Assembly: GCA_949752795.1 (NCBI GenBank)
Contig: CATKHW010000562.1
Location: forward strand, 1-64,000
Source: Hyperoodon ampullatus
Lineage: Eukaryota > Chordata > Mammalia > Artiodactyla > Ziphiidae
DNA: 64,000 nucleotides
Direction of reading: 5' to 3'
Shown here: positions 35,917-48,086 of the stretch, piece by piece
Layout: each line of letters begins with the position of its first letter
Position numbering within the stretch: the first letter of the stretch is position 1
The notes under the pieces: generated by a model
What the model was told of the DNA's origin: nothing
Databases searched by the model: none
The model's input: only the letters and a program-made list of their open reading frames with translations
Made by a program: the position numbers and the translations under genes

Positions 35917-37655
35917 CTTGGCCAAAAAGGGCGTATGCGTTTTCTCCTGAATATATTCAGGAGAAAACGCATACGCCCTTTTTGGCCAAGCAAGCAAGCG
36001 GGCAATGCAAATCTGCACTACAAAGAAGTATCACTTCCCACCGGTCAAAAGGGACATCCACAAAATGTGTAAAAATCAGAAAGGCAAGGCAGGCCCAGGA
36101 GAACAGGGAGCCTTGTTATGCTGATGGACGGGATGTAAATTGCCAACTGCCTCTCTGGAGGAGTACATTGTGATCCCTAAAAGAAGTAAAGAACAGAGCT
36201 ACAGAGCCAAGGGCACTTCCAGTCTAGGGAATATACCTTGGGAAAACTGAAAATCAATAAGACAGAGCCACCCCAAAATTTAGGGCTGCACTGCTTATAA
36301 GGACCTCAACTTGGGTACACCTTAAATGTCCAAGGAAATATAAAAATGGTTCAAAAAATTGTGGTATTTACATACGATGGAATAACCCTCAGCCATGAAA
36401 TCAATGTCATAAGACCAGTAACAGCAAAATGGGTAGATTCATGTACGATGATTCTAAGTGAAATAAGTCACACAGAAAAAGAAACTTATCATAAGATATC
36501 ACTTATGAAGATCCTGTAAACATGGCTACACTTGAACTGAGTTAGGAAAGAGAACAGTGTCTCACATTTAGAAAACACTCTTATGCCTGCTTAAGGGGGA
36601 AGGAGAGGTGGGGTGATGCATAAAACCAGAGTTTGATATAAGCACAGGTACCGTTCCAAAAACCAACTGTGGAATAGACAAGACCTACACCTTCCTCAGT
36701 GAAAGGGACTCAAAACCCCATATTTCCCACAGAGGAATATATCTGACTAGTAAGAATCTTAAAACCTATGTATTGATATGTCTCCGTAAGGGAATCAAGT
36801 GTGTCTAGACTGGCATAAACATGGCAGCGAGAATCAGCTCAACCCCACTATAAAAAGGAATTTCAAAAACAAAACAAATAAACTGGGAAATCCTTTACAA
36901 TTCCTTCAGGGTCTCTGATGAAACCTGGAATGACCCTATCTACAGTGACAGCTGGATGTGGCATAAGGAGGGACACTTGGGACTGAGACTATTGGTGAGA
37001 TTGGGTGAGCAAATGCATACCCTTTAAAGCACAAATGCCTGGCACCCATTCCATTGGTCCCAACTCTCTAGGTTGAAGGGAATATTACTACAGCTCTAAC
37101 ATGTACGGGAAACCTAGAGAACGGACACACTGTGAATACGAAAGGTTTCTAAAACTCAACGAATAGTCCCTCGCCTGGTGCTCCGGTTTGACTTTCCATC
37201 TGTTTTACTATCAACCTCCCAACTTGGAGAGACAGCCCCTTTAACCTCCTGGTTCGCACAGGTTGCCAATTTGGCAGAGGATGAAAGGGAACAGGGAGAA
37301 CCAATGAGAGAGTAGCTGTTAGGCATTTGGACGGGCACATATCACTGTAATTTCCCAGCAGGAAGAAGAATTAACCAAAGTCTCAGCCACCCACTGGGAA
37401 CCAGTATAGGTCCTGAACCAAAATTTTGGACTTGCGGTCAGCTCACCAAAAACGATTTGAAAAATGGAGCTCAGGGGCACAGCAATTCACAAACTGGCCG
37501 AGTAATAAAGGACAACTATCGTCCAAAAATCTGTTGAGGGAAGGCAACGAGGCGGACTTGAAAGCGAGGCAGAATAGCAGGAAACAGATTTCAAGAGGTA
37601 GGTTGGAATCGCCTTTAAAGCACAGGAAGAGGGGCCCAAATTCGACAATGATGCA
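35917..37655 (+). repeat. Satellite monomer M19
   Basis: Length 1739 bp, perfect palindrome at 35917-35990. The L1 half is of the M14 type (GATCCC near 36172, ATGTCCAAGG near 36327, TTTACATACG near 36366). From about 36840 it takes the M16 form (CTCAACCCCAC, CTCGCCTGGTG near 37171). It is therefore a chimera between two monomer subtypes. Confidence 0.95.
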
Positions 37656-39393
37656 CTTGGCCAAAAAGGGCATATGCGTTTTTTCCTGAATATATTCAGG
37701 AGAAAACGCATACGCCCTTTTTGGCCAAGTAAGCAAGTGGGCAATGCAAATCTGCAGTACAAAGAAGTATCACTTCCCACCGGTCAAAAGGGACATCCAC
37801 AAAATGTGTAAAAACCAGAAAGGCAAGACAGGCCCTGGAGAACAGGGAGCCTTGTTATGCTGATGGACGGGATGTAAATTGCCAACTGCCTCTCTGGAGG
37901 AGTGCATTGTGTTCCGTGAAAGAAGCAAAAAACAGAGCTACAGAGCCAAGGGAACATTCAGTCTAGGGAATATACCTTGGGAAAACTGAAAATCAATAAG
38001 ACAAAGCCACCCCAAAATTTAGGGCTGCACTGCTTACAATGACCTCAACTTGTGTACACCTTAAATATCCCAGGAAATATAAAAATGGTTCAAAAAATTG
38101 TGGTACATAATTACGATGGAATATCCCTCAGCCATGAAATCAATGTCATAAGACCAGTAGCAGCAAAATGGGTGGATTCAGGTACGATGATTCTAAGTGA
38201 AATAAGTCACACAGAAAAAGAAACTTATCATAAGATATCACTTATGAAGATCCTGTAAACATGGCTACACTTGAACTGAGTTAGGAAAGAGAACAGTGTC
38301 TCACATTTAGAAAACACTCTTATTCCTGCTTAAGGGGGAAGGAGAGGTGGGGTGATGCATAAAACCAGAGTTTGATATAAGCACAGGTACCGTTCCAAAA
38401 ACCAACTATGGAATAGACAAGACCTACACCATCCTCAGTGAAAGGGACTCAAAACACAATATTTCCCACAGAGTAATATATCTGACTAGTAAGAATCTTA
38501 AAACCTATGTATTGATATGTCTCCGTAAGGGAATCAAGTGTGTCTAGACTGGCATAAATATGGCAGCGAGAATCAGCTCAAACTCACTATAAAAAGGAAT
38601 TTCAAATACAAAACAAAAAAACTGGGTGATTCTTTACAATTCCTTCAGGGTCTCTGATGAAACCTGGAGTGACCCTATCTACAATGACAGCTGGATGTGG
38701 CATAAGGCTGGACACTTGGGACTGAGAGGATTGGTGAGATTGGGTGAGCAAATGCAGACCCTTTAAAGCAATAATGCATGGCACCCATTCCATGGGTCCC
38801 AACTCTCCAGGTTGAAGGAATATTACTACAGTTATAACATGTACCGGAAACCTAGAGAACGGACACACTGTGAATACGAAAGGTTTCTAAAACTCAACGA
38901 ATAGTCCCTCTCCTGGTGCTCCGGTTTGACTTTCCATCTTCTTTACTATCAATCTCCCAACTTGGAGAGACAGCCCCTTCAACCTACTGGTTCACACAGG
39001 TTTCCAATTTGGCAGAGGATGTAAAGGAAGAGGGAGAACCAATGAGAGCGTAGCTGTTAGGCATTTGAAGGGGCATATATCACTCTAACTTCCCAGCAGG
39101 AAGAAGAATGAACCAAAGTCTCAGCCCCCCACCGAGTACCAGCATAGGTCCTGAACCAAAATTTTGGACCTGCGGTCAGCTCACCAAAAACGAGTTGAAA
39201 AATTGAGCTCAGGGGCACAGCAATTCACAAACTGGCCGAGTAATAAAGGACAACTATCGTCCAAAAATCTGTTAAGGGAAGGTAACGAGGTGGACTTGAA
39301 AGCGAGGCAGAATAGCAGGAAACAGATTTCAATAGGTACGTTGGAATCGCCTTTAAAGCACAGGAAGAGGGGCACAATTTCGACAATGATGCA
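37656..39393 (+). repeat. Satellite monomer M20 (GTACATAATTACG subtype)
   Basis: Length 1738 bp. Palindrome 37656-37729 has CATATGCG and TTTTTTCC on the left arm only. The L1 half follows M17 (offset 5217), with GTACATAATTACG near 38102. From about 38.4 kb private changes appear (AACACAATATTTCCC near 38453, AACTGGGTGATTC near 38620). Confidence 0.95.
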
Positions 39394-41131
39394 CTTGGCC
39401 AAAAAGGGCGTATGCGTTTTCTCCTGAATATATTCAGGAGAAAACGCATACGCCCTTTTTGGCCAAGCAAGCAAGCGGGCAATGCAAATCTGCACTACAA
39501 AGAAGTATCAATTCCCACCGGTCAAAAGGGACATCCACAAAATGTGTAAAAATCAGAAAGGCACGGCAGGCCAAGGAGAACTGGGAGCCTTGTTATGCTG
39601 ATGGACGGGATGTAAATTGCCAACTGCCTCTCTGGAGGAGTATATTGTGTTCCCTAAAACAAGTAAAGAACAGAGCTACAGAGCAAAGGGCACTTCCAGT
39701 CTAGGGAATATACCTTGGGAAAACTGAAAATCAATAAGACAGAGCCACCCCAAAATTTAGGGCTGCACTGCTTATAAGGACCTCAACTTGGGTACACCTT
39801 AAATATCCAAGGAAATATAAAAATGGTTTAAAAATTGTGGTATTTACGTACGATGGAATAACCCTCAGCCATGAAATCAATGTCATAAGACCAGTAACAG
39901 CAAAATGGGTAGATTCAGGTACGATGATTCTAAGTGAAATATGTCACACAGAAAAAGAAACTTATCATAAGATATCACTTATGAAGATCCTGTAAACATG
40001 GCTACACTTGAACTGAGTTAGGAAAGAGAACAGTGTCTCACATTTAGAAAACACACTTATGCCTGCTTAAGGGGGAAGGAGAGGTGGGGTGATGCATAAA
40101 ACCAGAGTTTGATATAAGCACAGGTACCGTTCCAAAAACCAACTATGGAATAGACAAGACCTACACCTTCCTCAGTGAAAGGGACTCAAAACCCCATATT
40201 TCCCACAGAGGAATATATCTGACTAGTAAGAATCTTAAAACCTATGTACTGATATGTCTCCTTAAGGGAATCAAGTGTGTCTAGACTGGCATAAACATGG
40301 CAGCGAGAATCAGCTCAAACACACTATAAAAAGGAATTTCAAAAACAAAACAAAAAAACTGGGAAATTCTTTACAATTCCTTCAGGGTCTCTGATGAAAC
40401 ATGGAATGACTCTATCTACAACGACAGCTGGATATGGCATAAGGCTGGACACTTGGGACTGAGAGGATTGGTGAGATTGGGTGAGCAAATGCAGACCCTT
40501 TAAAGCAATAATGCATGGCACCCATTCCATGGGTCCCAACTCTCCAACTTGAAGGGAATATTACTACAGTTATAACATGTATGGGAAACCTAGAGAACGG
40601 ACACACTGTCAATACGAATGGTTTCTAAAACTCAACGAATAGTCCCTCTCCTGGTGCTCTGGTTTGACTTTCCATCTGCTTTACTATCAACCTCCCAACT
40701 TGGAGAGACAGCCCCTTTAACCTACTGGTTCGCACAGGTTGCCAATTTGGCAGAGGATGAAAGGGAAGAGGGAGAGCCATTGAGAGAGTAGCTGTTAGGC
40801 ATTTGGAAGGGGACATATCACTCTAAATTCCCGGCAGGAAGAAGAATTAACCAAAGTCTCAGCCACCCACCGGGAACCAGCATAGGTCCTGAACCAAAAT
40901 TTTGGACTTGCGGTCAGCTCACCAAAAACGAGTTGAAAAATGGAGCTCAGGGGCACAGCAATTCACAAACTGGCCGAGTAATAAAGGACAACTATCGTCC
41001 AAAAATCTGTTGAGGGAAGGCAACGAGGCGGACTTGAAAGTGAGGCAGAATAGCAGGAAACAGATTTCAAGAGGTACGTTGGAATTGCCTTTAAAGCACA
41101 GGAAGAGGGGCACAACTTCGACAGTGATGCA
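39394..41131 (+). repeat. Satellite monomer M21
   Basis: Length 1738 bp, perfect palindrome at 39394-39467. Private states include TATCAATTCCCACC near 39507, GGCACGGCAGGCC near 39559, AGAGCAAAGGG near 39680 and AAATGGTTTAAAAATTGTGG near 39820, the last with a one-base loss. TTTACGTACG near 39842 is intermediate between the M14 and bulk forms. Confidence 0.95.
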
Positions 41132-42869
41132 CTTGGCCAAAAAGGGCGTATGCGTTTTCTCCTGAATATATTCAGGAGAAAACGCATACCCCCTTTTTGG
41201 CCAAGCAAGCAAGCGGGCAATGCAAATCTGCACTACAAAGAAGTATCACTTCCCACTGGTCAAAAGGGACATCCACAAAATGTGTAAAAACCAGAAAGGC
41301 AAGACAGGCCCTGGAGAACAGGGAGCCTTGTTATGCTGATGGGCGGGATGTAAATTGCCAACTGTCTCTCTGGAGGAGTGCATTGTGTTCCCTAAAACAA
41401 TTAAACAACAGAGCTACAGAGCCAAGGGCACTTCCAGTCTAGGGAATATTCCTTGGGAAAACTGAAAATCAATAAGACAGAGCCACCCCAAAATTTAGGG
41501 CTGCACTGCTTACAAGAACCTCAACTTGGGTACACCTTAAATATCCCAGGAAATATAAAAATGGTTCAAAAAATTGTGGTACTTACGTACGAGGAATATC
41601 AATCAGCCATGAAATCAATGTCATAAGACCAGTAGAAGCAAAATGGGTGGATTCAGGTAAGATGATTCTAAGTGAAATAAGTCACAGAGAAAAAGAAACT
41701 TATCATAAGATATCACTTATGAAGATCCTGTAAACATGGCTACACTTGAACTGAGTTAGGAAAGAGAACAGTGTCTCACATTTAGAAAACACTCTTATGC
41801 CTGCTTAAGGGGGAAGGAGAGGTGGGGTGATGCATAAAACCAGAGTTTGATATAAGCACAGGTACCGTTCCAAAAACCAACTATGGAATAGAAAAGACCT
41901 ACACCTTCCTCAGTGAAAGGGACTCAAAACCCCATATTTCCCGCAGAGGAATATATCTGACTAGTAAGAATCTTAAAACCTATGTATTGATATGTCTCCT
42001 TAAGGGAATCAAGTGTGTCTAGACTGGCATAAACATGGGAGCGAGATTCAGCTCAAACCCACTATAAAAAGGAATTTCAAAAACAAAACAAAAAAACTGG
42101 GAAATTCTTTACAATTCCTTCAGGGTCTCTCATGAAACCTGGAATGACCCTATCTACAATGACAGCTGGATGTGGCATAAGGAGGGACACTTGGGACTGA
42201 GACGATTGGTGAGATTGGGTGAGCAAACGCAGACCCTTTAAAGCAATAATGCATGGCACCCATTCCATGGGTCCCAACTCTCCAACTTGAAGGGAATATT
42301 ACTACAGTTATAACATGTACGGGAAACCTAGAGAACGGACACACTGTGAATATGAAAGTTTTCTAAAACTCAACGAATAGTCCCTCTCCTGGTGCTCTGG
42401 TTTGACTTTCCATCTGCTTTACTATCAACCTCCCAACTTGGAGAGACAGTCCCTTTAACCTCCTGGTTCGACCAGGTTGCCAATTTGGCAGAGGATGAAA
42501 GGGAAGAGGGAGAACCAATGAGAGAGTAGCTGTTAGGCATTTGGAAGGGGACATATCACTCTAAATTCCCGGGGGGAAGAAGAATTAACCAAAGTCTCAG
42601 CCACCCACCGGGAACCAGCATAAGTCCTGAACCAAAATTTTGGACTTGCGGTCAGCTCACCAAAAAGGAGTTGAAAAATGGAGCTCAGGGGCACAGAAAT
42701 TCACAAACTGGCCGAGTAATAAAGGACAACTATCGTCCAAAAACCTGTTGAGGGAAGGCAACGAGGTGGACTCGAAAGCGAGGCAGAATAGCAGGAAACA
42801 GATTTCAATAGGTACGTTGGAATCGCCTTTAAAGAGCAGGAAGAGGGGCACAATTTCGACAATGATGCA
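41132..42869 (+). repeat. Satellite monomer M22
   Basis: Length 1738 bp. Palindrome 41132-41205 has one mismatch (CATACCCCC). L1 half private changes include GTACGAGGAATATCAATC near 41588 and GTAGAAGC near 41632. From about 41.98 kb it matches the M13 to M14 transition (offset 15,648 bp; CATGGGAGCGAG near 42034). Confidence 0.95.
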
Positions 42870-44608
42870 CTTGGCCAAAAAGGGCGTATGCGTTTTCTCC
42901 TGAATATATTCAGGAGAAAACGCATACGCCCTTTTTGGCCAAGCAAGCAAGCGGGCAATGCAAATCTGCACTACAAAGAAGTATCACTTCCCACCGGTCA
43001 AAAGGGACATCCACAAAATGTGTAAAAATCAGAAAGGCAAGGCAGGCCCAGGAGAACCGGGAGCCTTGTTATGCTGATGGACGGGATGTAAATTGCCAAC
43101 TGCCTCTCTGGAGGAGTACATTGTGTTCCCTAAAAAAAGTAAAGAACAGAGCTACAGAGCCAAGGGCACTTCCAGTCTAGGGAATATACCTTGGGAAAAC
43201 TGAAAATCAATAAGACAGAGCCACCCCAAAATTTAGGGCTGCACTGCTTATAAGGACCTCAACTTGGGTACACCTTAAATATCCAAGGAAATATAAAAAT
43301 GGTTCAAAAATTGTGGTATTTACATACGATGGAATAACCCTCAGCCATGAAATCAATGTCATAAGACCAGTAACAGCAAAATGGGTAGATTCATGTATGA
43401 TGATTCTAAGTGAAATAAGTCACACAGAAAAAGAAACTTATCATAAGATATCACTTATGAAGATCCTGTAAACATGGCTACACTTGAACTGAGTTAGGAA
43501 AGAGAACAGTGTCTCACATTTAGAAAACACTCTTATGCCTGCTTAAGGGGGAAGGAGAGGTGGGGTGATGCATAAAACCAGAGTTTGATATAAGCACAGG
43601 TACCGTTCCAAAAACCAACTGTGGAATAGACAAGACCTACACCTTCCTCAGTGAAAGGGACTCAAAACCCCATATTTCCCACAGAGGAATATATCTGACT
43701 AGTAAGAATCTTAAAACCTATGGATTGATATGTCTCCGTAAGGGAATCAAGTGTGTCTAGACTGGCATAAACATGGCAGCGAGAATCAGCTCAAACCCAC
43801 TATAAAAAGGAATTTCAAAAACAAAACAAAAAAAACTGGGAAATTCTTTACAATTCCTTCAGGGTCTCTGATGAACCCTGGAATGACACTATCTACAACG
43901 ACAGCTGGATGTGGCATAAGGCTGGACACTTGGGACTGAGAGGATTGGTGAGATTGGGTGAGCAAATGCAGACCCTTTAAAGCAATAATGCATGGCACCC
44001 ATTCCATGGGTCCCAACTCTCCAACTTGAAGGGAATATTACTACAGTTATAACATGTACGGGAAACCTAGAGAACGGACACACTGTGAATATGAAAGTTT
44101 TCTAAAACTCAATGAATAGTCCCTCTCCTGGTGCTCTGGTTTGACTTTCCATCTGCTTTACTATCAACCTCCCAACTTGGAGAGACAGTCCCTTTAACCT
44201 CCTGGTTCGCACAGGTTGCCAATTTGGCAGAGGATGAAAGGGAAGAGGGAGAATCAATGAGTGAGTAGCTGTTAGGCATTTGGAAGGGGACATATCACTC
44301 TAAATTCCCGGGGGGAAGAAGAATTAACCAAAGTCTCAGCCACCCACCGGGAACCAGCATAAGTCCTGAACCAAAATTTTGGACTTGCGGTCAGCTCACC
44401 AAAAAGGAGTTGAAAAATGGAGCTCAGGGGCACAGCAATTCACAAACTGGCCGAGTAATAAAGGACAACTATCGTCCAAAAATCTGTTGAGGGAAGGCAA
44501 CGAGGTGGATTCGAATGCGAGGCAGAATAGCAGGAAACAGATTTCAATAGGTACGTTGGAATCGCCTTTAAAGAGCAGGAAGAGGGGCACAATTTCGACA
44601 ATGATGCA
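42870..44608 (+). repeat. Satellite monomer M23
   Basis: Length 1739 bp, perfect palindrome at 42870-42943. Related to M14 and M15 but with GTGTTCCC in place of GTGATCCC near 43122. It has TATCCAAGG near 43281, a one-base loss in TTCAAAAATTGTGG near 43304, TTTACATACG near 43319, and GAGAACCGGGAGCC near 43051, which is shared with M24. Confidence 0.95.
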
Positions 44609-46347
44609 CTTGGCCAAAAAGGGCGTATGCGTTTTCTCCTGAATATATTCAGGAGAAAACGCATACGCCCTTTTTGGCCAAGCAAGCAAGCGGGCAATGC
44701 AAATCTGCACTACAAAGAAGTATCACTTCCCACCGGTCAAAAGGGACATCCACAAAATGTGTAAAAATCAGAAAGGCAAGGCAGGCCCAGGAGAACCGGG
44801 AGCATTGTTATGCTGATGGACGGGATGTAAATTGCCAACTGCCTCTCTGGAGGAGTACATTGTGTTCCCTAAAAAAAGTAAAAAACAGAGCTACAGAGCC
44901 AAGGGCACTTCCAGTCTAGGGAATATACCTTGGGAAAACTGAAAATCAATAAGACAGAGCCACCCCAAAATTTAGGGCTGCACTGCTTATAAGGACCTCA
45001 ACTTGGGTACACCTTAATTATCCAAGGAAATATAAAAATGGTTCAAAAAATTGTGGTACATAATTACGATGGAATATCCCTCAGCCATGAAATCAATGTC
45101 ATAAGACCAGTAGCAGCAAAATGGGTGGATTCAGGTACGATGATTCTAAGTGAAATAAGTCACACAGAAAAAGAAACTTATCATAAGATATCAATTATGA
45201 AGATCCTGTAAACATGGCTACACTTGAACTGAGTTAGGAAAGAGAAGAATGTCTCACATTTAGAAAACACTCTTAAGCCTGCTTAAGGGGGAAGGAGAGG
45301 TGGGGTGATGCATAAAACCAGAGTTTGATATAAGCACAGGTACCGTTCCAAAAACCAACTATGGAATAGAAAAGACCTACACCATCCTCAGTGAGAGGGA
45401 CTCAAAACCCCATATTTCCCACAGGGGAATATATCTGACTAGTAAGAATCTTAAAACCTATGTATTGATATGTCTCCGTAAGGGAATAAACTGTGTCTAG
45501 ACTGGCATAAACATGGTAGCGAGATTCAGCTCAAACCCACTATAAAAAGGAATTTCAAAAACAAAACAAAAAAACTGGGAAATTCTTTACAATTCCTTCA
45601 GGGTCTCTGATGAAACCTGGAATGACCCTATCTACAATGACAGCTGGAAGTGGCATAAGGCTGGACACTTGGGACGGAGAGGATTGCTGAGATTGGGTGA
45701 GCAAATGCAGACCCTTTAAAGCAATAATGCATGGCACCCATTCCATGGGTCCCAACTCTCCAGGTTGAAGGGAATATTACTACAGTTATAACATGTACGA
45801 GAAACCTAGAGAACGGGCACACTGTGAATACGAAAGGTTTCTAAAACTCAACGAATAGTCCCTCTCCTGGTGCTCCGGTTTGACTTTCCATCTGCTTTAA
45901 TATCAATCTCCCAACTTGGAGAGACAGCCCCTTCAACCTCCTGGTTCACACAGGTTTCCAATTTGGCAGAGGATGTAAGGGAAGAGGGAGAACCAGTGAG
46001 AGCGTAGCTGTTAGGCATTTGACCGGGCATATATCACTCTAACTTCCCGGCAGGAAGAAGAATGAACCAAAGTCTCAGCCCCCCACCGGGTACCAGCATA
46101 GGTCCTGAACCAAAATTTTGGACCTGCGGTCAGCTCACCAAAAACGAGTTGAAAAATGGAGCTCAGGGGCACAGCAATTCACAAACTGGCCGAGTAATAA
46201 AGGACAACTCTCGTCCAAAAATCTGTTGAGGGAAGGCAACGAGGTGGACTTGAAAGCCAGGCAGAATAGCAGGAAAGAGATTTCAATACGTACGTTGGAA
46301 TTGCCTTTAAAGCACAGGAAGAGGGGCACAATTTCGACAATGATGCA
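44609..46347 (+). repeat. Satellite monomer M24 (chimera inside the L1 piece)
   Basis: Length 1739 bp, perfect palindrome at 44609-44682. Up to TATCCAAGG near 45020 it follows M23; by GTACATAATTACG near 45056 it follows the M7/M17/M20/M25 subtype. The subtype switch therefore lies within about 40 bp of the L1 ORF2 remnant. The unassigned half has edge-independent private states such as CTTTAATATCAATC near 45894. Confidence 0.95.
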
Positions 46348-48086
46348 CTTGGCCAAAAAGGGCGTATGTGTTTTCTCCTGAATATATTCAGGAGAAAATG
46401 CATACGCCCTTTTTGGCCAAGCAAGCAAGCGGGCAATGCAAATCTGCACTACAAAGAAGTATCACTTCCCACAGGTCAAAAGGGACATCCACAAAATGTG
46501 TAAAAATCAGAAAGGCAAGACAGGCCCAGGAGAACAGGGAGCCTTGTTATGCTGATGGACGGGATGTAAATTGCCAACTGCCTCTCTGGAGGAGTGCATT
46601 GTGTTCCCTGAAAGAAGCAAAAAACAGAGCTACAGAGCCAAGGGCACTTCCAGTCTAGGGAATATACCTTGGGAAAACTGAAAATCAATAAGACAGAGCC
46701 ACCCCAAAATTTAGGGCTGCACTGCTTACAATGACCTCAACTTGTGTACACCTTAAATATCCCAGGAAATATAAAAATGGTTCAAAAAATTGTGGTACAT
46801 AATTACGATGGAATATCCCTCAGCCATGAAATCAATGTCATAAGACCAGTAGCAGCAAAATGGGTGGATTCAGGTACGATGATTCTAAGTGAAATAAGTC
46901 ACACAGAAAAAGAAACTTATCATAAGATATCACTTATGAAGATCCTGTAAACATGGCTACACTTGAACTGAGTTAGGAAAGAGAACAGTGTCTCACATTT
47001 ACAAAACACTCTTATGCCTGCTTAAGGGGGAAGGAGAGGTGGGGTGATGCACAAAACCAGAGTTTGATATAAGCACAGGTACCGTTCCAAAAACCAACTA
47101 TGGAATAGACAAGACCTACACCTTGCTCAGTGAAAGGGACTCAAAACCCCATATTTCCCGCAGAGGAATATATCTGACTAGTAAGAATCTTAAAACCTAT
47201 GAATTGATATGTCTCCGTAAGGGAATCAAGTGTGTCTAGACTGGCATAAACAGCGGAACGAGAATCAGCTCAAACCCACTATAAAAAGGAATTTCAAAAA
47301 CAAAACAAAAAAACTGGGAAATTCTTTACAATTCCTTCAGGGTCTCTGATGAAACATGGAATGACCCTATCTACAACGACAGCTGGATGTGGCATAAGGC
47401 TGGACACTTGGGACTGAGAGGATTGGTGAGATTGGGTGAGCAAATGCAGACCCTTTAAAGCAATAATGCATGGCACCCATTCCATGGGTCCCAACTCTCC
47501 AGGTTGAAGGGAATATTACTACAGTTATAACATGTACGAGAAACCTAGAGAACGGACACACTGTGAATACGAAAGGTTTCTAAACCTCAACGAATAGTCC
47601 CTCTCCTGGTGCTCCGGTTTGACTTTCCATCTGCATTACTATCAATCTCCCAACTTGGAGAGACAGCCCCTTCAACCTCCTGGTTCACACAGGTTTCCAA
47701 TTTGGCAGAGGATGAAAGGGAAGAGGGAGAACCAATGAGAGAGTAGCTGTTAGGCATTTGAACGGGCATATATCACACTAACTTCCCGGCAGGAAGAAGA
47801 ATGAACCAAAGTCTCAGCCCCCTACCGGGTACCAGCATAGGACGTGAACCAAAATTTTGGACTTGCGGTCAGCTCACCAAAAATGAGTTGAAAAATGGAG
47901 CTCAGGGGCACAGCAATTCACAAACTGGCCGAGTAATAAAGGACAACTATCGTCCAAAAATCTGTTGAGGGAAGGCAACGAGGTGGACTTGAAAGCCAGG
48001 CAGAATAGCAGGAAACAGATTTCAATAGGTACGTTGGAATCGACTTTAAAGCACAGGAAGAGTGGCACAACTTCGACAATGATGCA
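46348..48086 (+). repeat. Satellite monomer M25 (GTACATAATTACG subtype)
   Basis: Length 1739 bp. Palindrome 46348-46421 has C-to-T type changes at different CpG positions in the two arms (left GTATGTG, right AAATGCATACG). The L1 half resembles M7 (TTTACAAAACACTC near 46998, GATGCACAAAACC near 47045, AACAGCGGAACGAG near 47249). The unassigned half resembles M24 (TTCAACCTCCTGGTTCAC near 47671). Confidence 0.95.
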
